From Chitinophagales bacterium (GTDB lineage: Bacteria > Bacteroidota > Bacteroidia > Chitinophagales > UBA2359): DNA of 5,864 nucleotides. Shown piece after piece: positions 5,202-5,864 of this stretch. The number at the start of each line of letters is the position of its first letter. Within the stretch, counting starts at the first letter, position 1. The stretch is taken from the NCBI GenBank assembly GCA_020631035.1, contig JAHDIA010000408.1:1-5864 (forward strand). The letters run 5' to 3'. The translations under genes and the position numbers were made by a program. The notes below the pieces were generated by a model that worked only from the letters and a program-made list of their open reading frames with translations, had not been told where the DNA came from and did not search any database.

Positions 5202-5864
5202 ATGTCAAACATAAAAAACGATTATTTAGAATATAGCGTCAATGATGGCATTGCGACCATCACCATTGACCAAGTAAAGGAATCCGCCAATTTATTTAGC
5301 TTCGATTTTATCAATGCCTATCACGAAGCAGCGATGAAGGCAATCGCCGACGAAAATGTCAAAGGGGTGATTGTTACTTCTGGCAAATCTTTGTTTATGG
5401 CAGGAGGCGACCTCAAGATGTTGGGCAAACCCATACCAGATGACAAAGTACAGATGTTCTTTGAAGGTGTTTGGAGCATTCATAAAAAAATGCGTGAAAT
5501 AGAAAAGGGAGGTAAACCATTTGTAGCAGCCATCAATGGTACAGCTCTAGGTGGAGGAATGGAATTGTGCTTGACTTGTCACCATAGAATTGTCCTCAAT
5601 AACATCAAAATCAAATTGGGCTTTCCCGAAGTCAAAGTCGGTTTGTTGCCAGGTGGAGGTGGAACTGCCAAAGTTCCTTATTTAATGGGTATCCAAAACG
5701 GATTGACCTATTTGTTACAAGGCGTTGAAGCTCGTCCACCCAAAGCCCTCAAAGATGGATTGGTAGACGATACAGCCGAGACCCAAGAAGAATTGATGGA
5801 AAAAGCAAAGCAATACATTTTGAACAATCCCAAAGCCGTACAGCCTTGGGACAACAAAAAACAC
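5202..5864 (+). CDS. FadJ/FadB-type fatty-acid oxidation protein, N-terminal enoyl-CoA hydratase domain (partial)
   Basis: This is the first 221 codons of a gene that continues past the right edge; no stop is reached. The visible part is a crotonase domain that would hydrate 2-enoyl-CoA to 3-hydroxyacyl-CoA. Both catalytic glutamates of a true hydratase are present: Glu121 in ALGGGMELCLTCHHRI and Glu143 in LGFPEVKVGLLPGGGGT. The oxyanion hole is formed by MAGGDL (66-71) and GGGM (117-120). The end of the visible part, NPKAVQPWDNKKH, resembles the linker that joins the hydratase domain to the 3-hydroxyacyl-CoA dehydrogenase domains in multifunctional FadB/FadJ proteins, so I infer a roughly 700-residue fusion. 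A stand-alone hydratase would be near its end here. The ATG at 5202 is the only one after the in-frame TGA at 5172-5174. The thiolase upstream is the expected partner. The crotonase domain is certain; the fusion is inferred. Confidence 0.88.
   Translation, partial: MSNIKNDYLEYSVNDGIATITIDQVKESANLFSFDFINAYHEAAMKAIADENVKGVIVTSGKSLFMAGGDLKMLGKPIPDDKVQMFFEGVWSIHKKMREIEKGGKPFVAAINGTALGGGMELCLTCHHRIVLNNIKIKLGFPEVKVGLLPGGGGTAKVPYLMGIQNGLTYLLQGVEARPPKALKDGLVDDTAETQEELMEKAKQYILNNPKAVQPWDNKKH

Noticed and set aside
4942..5208. 88-codon minus-strand frame across the thiolase end and the following gap
   Set aside because: Half of it is antisense to the conserved thiolase C-terminus and the rest crosses an inverted-repeat element. 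No domain or start signal supports it.
1..5864. tRNA, rRNA, transposase or integrase genes
   Set aside because: No clover-leaf, rRNA-like stretch or recombinase motif was seen in the gaps, which are the only places left for them.

Overview
The window looks like a chromosomal segment of an A+T-rich Bacteroidota (Bacteroidetes) bacterium. Three things point there. No start codon is preceded by a clear Shine-Dalgarno sequence. Several intergenic sites match the Bacteroidetes -7 promoter box TAnnTTTG. The ArgH N-terminus (MKLWAKNF...) has the form I associate with that phylum. A Saprospiria-type lineage is a guess from the general look of the intergenic DNA and was not tested.

Left part, minus strand (1-2302): argH (argininosuccinate lyase, the last step of arginine synthesis) is complete and ends at a strong intrinsic terminator (919-953). 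Beyond it, on the same strand, lies an amidohydrolase of the cytosine-deaminase-like superfamily that runs off the left edge. Its reading frame is broken near 443/444, but the frame stays open and the family motifs continue on the other side. It is therefore either a very recent pseudogene or a base-calling error.

Middle (2303-2840): a 538-base non-coding stretch separates the minus-strand genes from the plus-strand genes. It holds a promoter box for argH, a structured element with a perfect 17-bp hairpin (2404-2563), an A+T-rich spacer with a smaller palindrome, and three tandem units of a 23-bp palindrome.

Right part, plus strand (2841-5864): a fatty-acid beta-oxidation cluster. The order is a delta3,delta2-enoyl-CoA isomerase-like crotonase, a thiolase (acetyl-CoA C-acyltransferase), and the start of a FadJ/FadB-type protein (enoyl-CoA hydratase domain, cut by the window edge). 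Together they could rearrange unsaturated acyl-CoAs, hydrate (and probably dehydrogenate) enoyl-CoAs, and release acetyl-CoA. The three genes are not packed as a tight operon. The gaps are 223 and 173 bases, and each holds a long imperfect inverted repeat.

The most unusual feature is the 23-bp palindrome. It occurs five times, identical and in one orientation: three copies before the isomerase and two before the thiolase. On the gene-facing strand it contains TAAGTTTG, a perfect match to the Bacteroidetes -7 box. This suggests either a shared operator/promoter of a beta-oxidation regulon or a dispersed palindromic repeat that brings a promoter with it.
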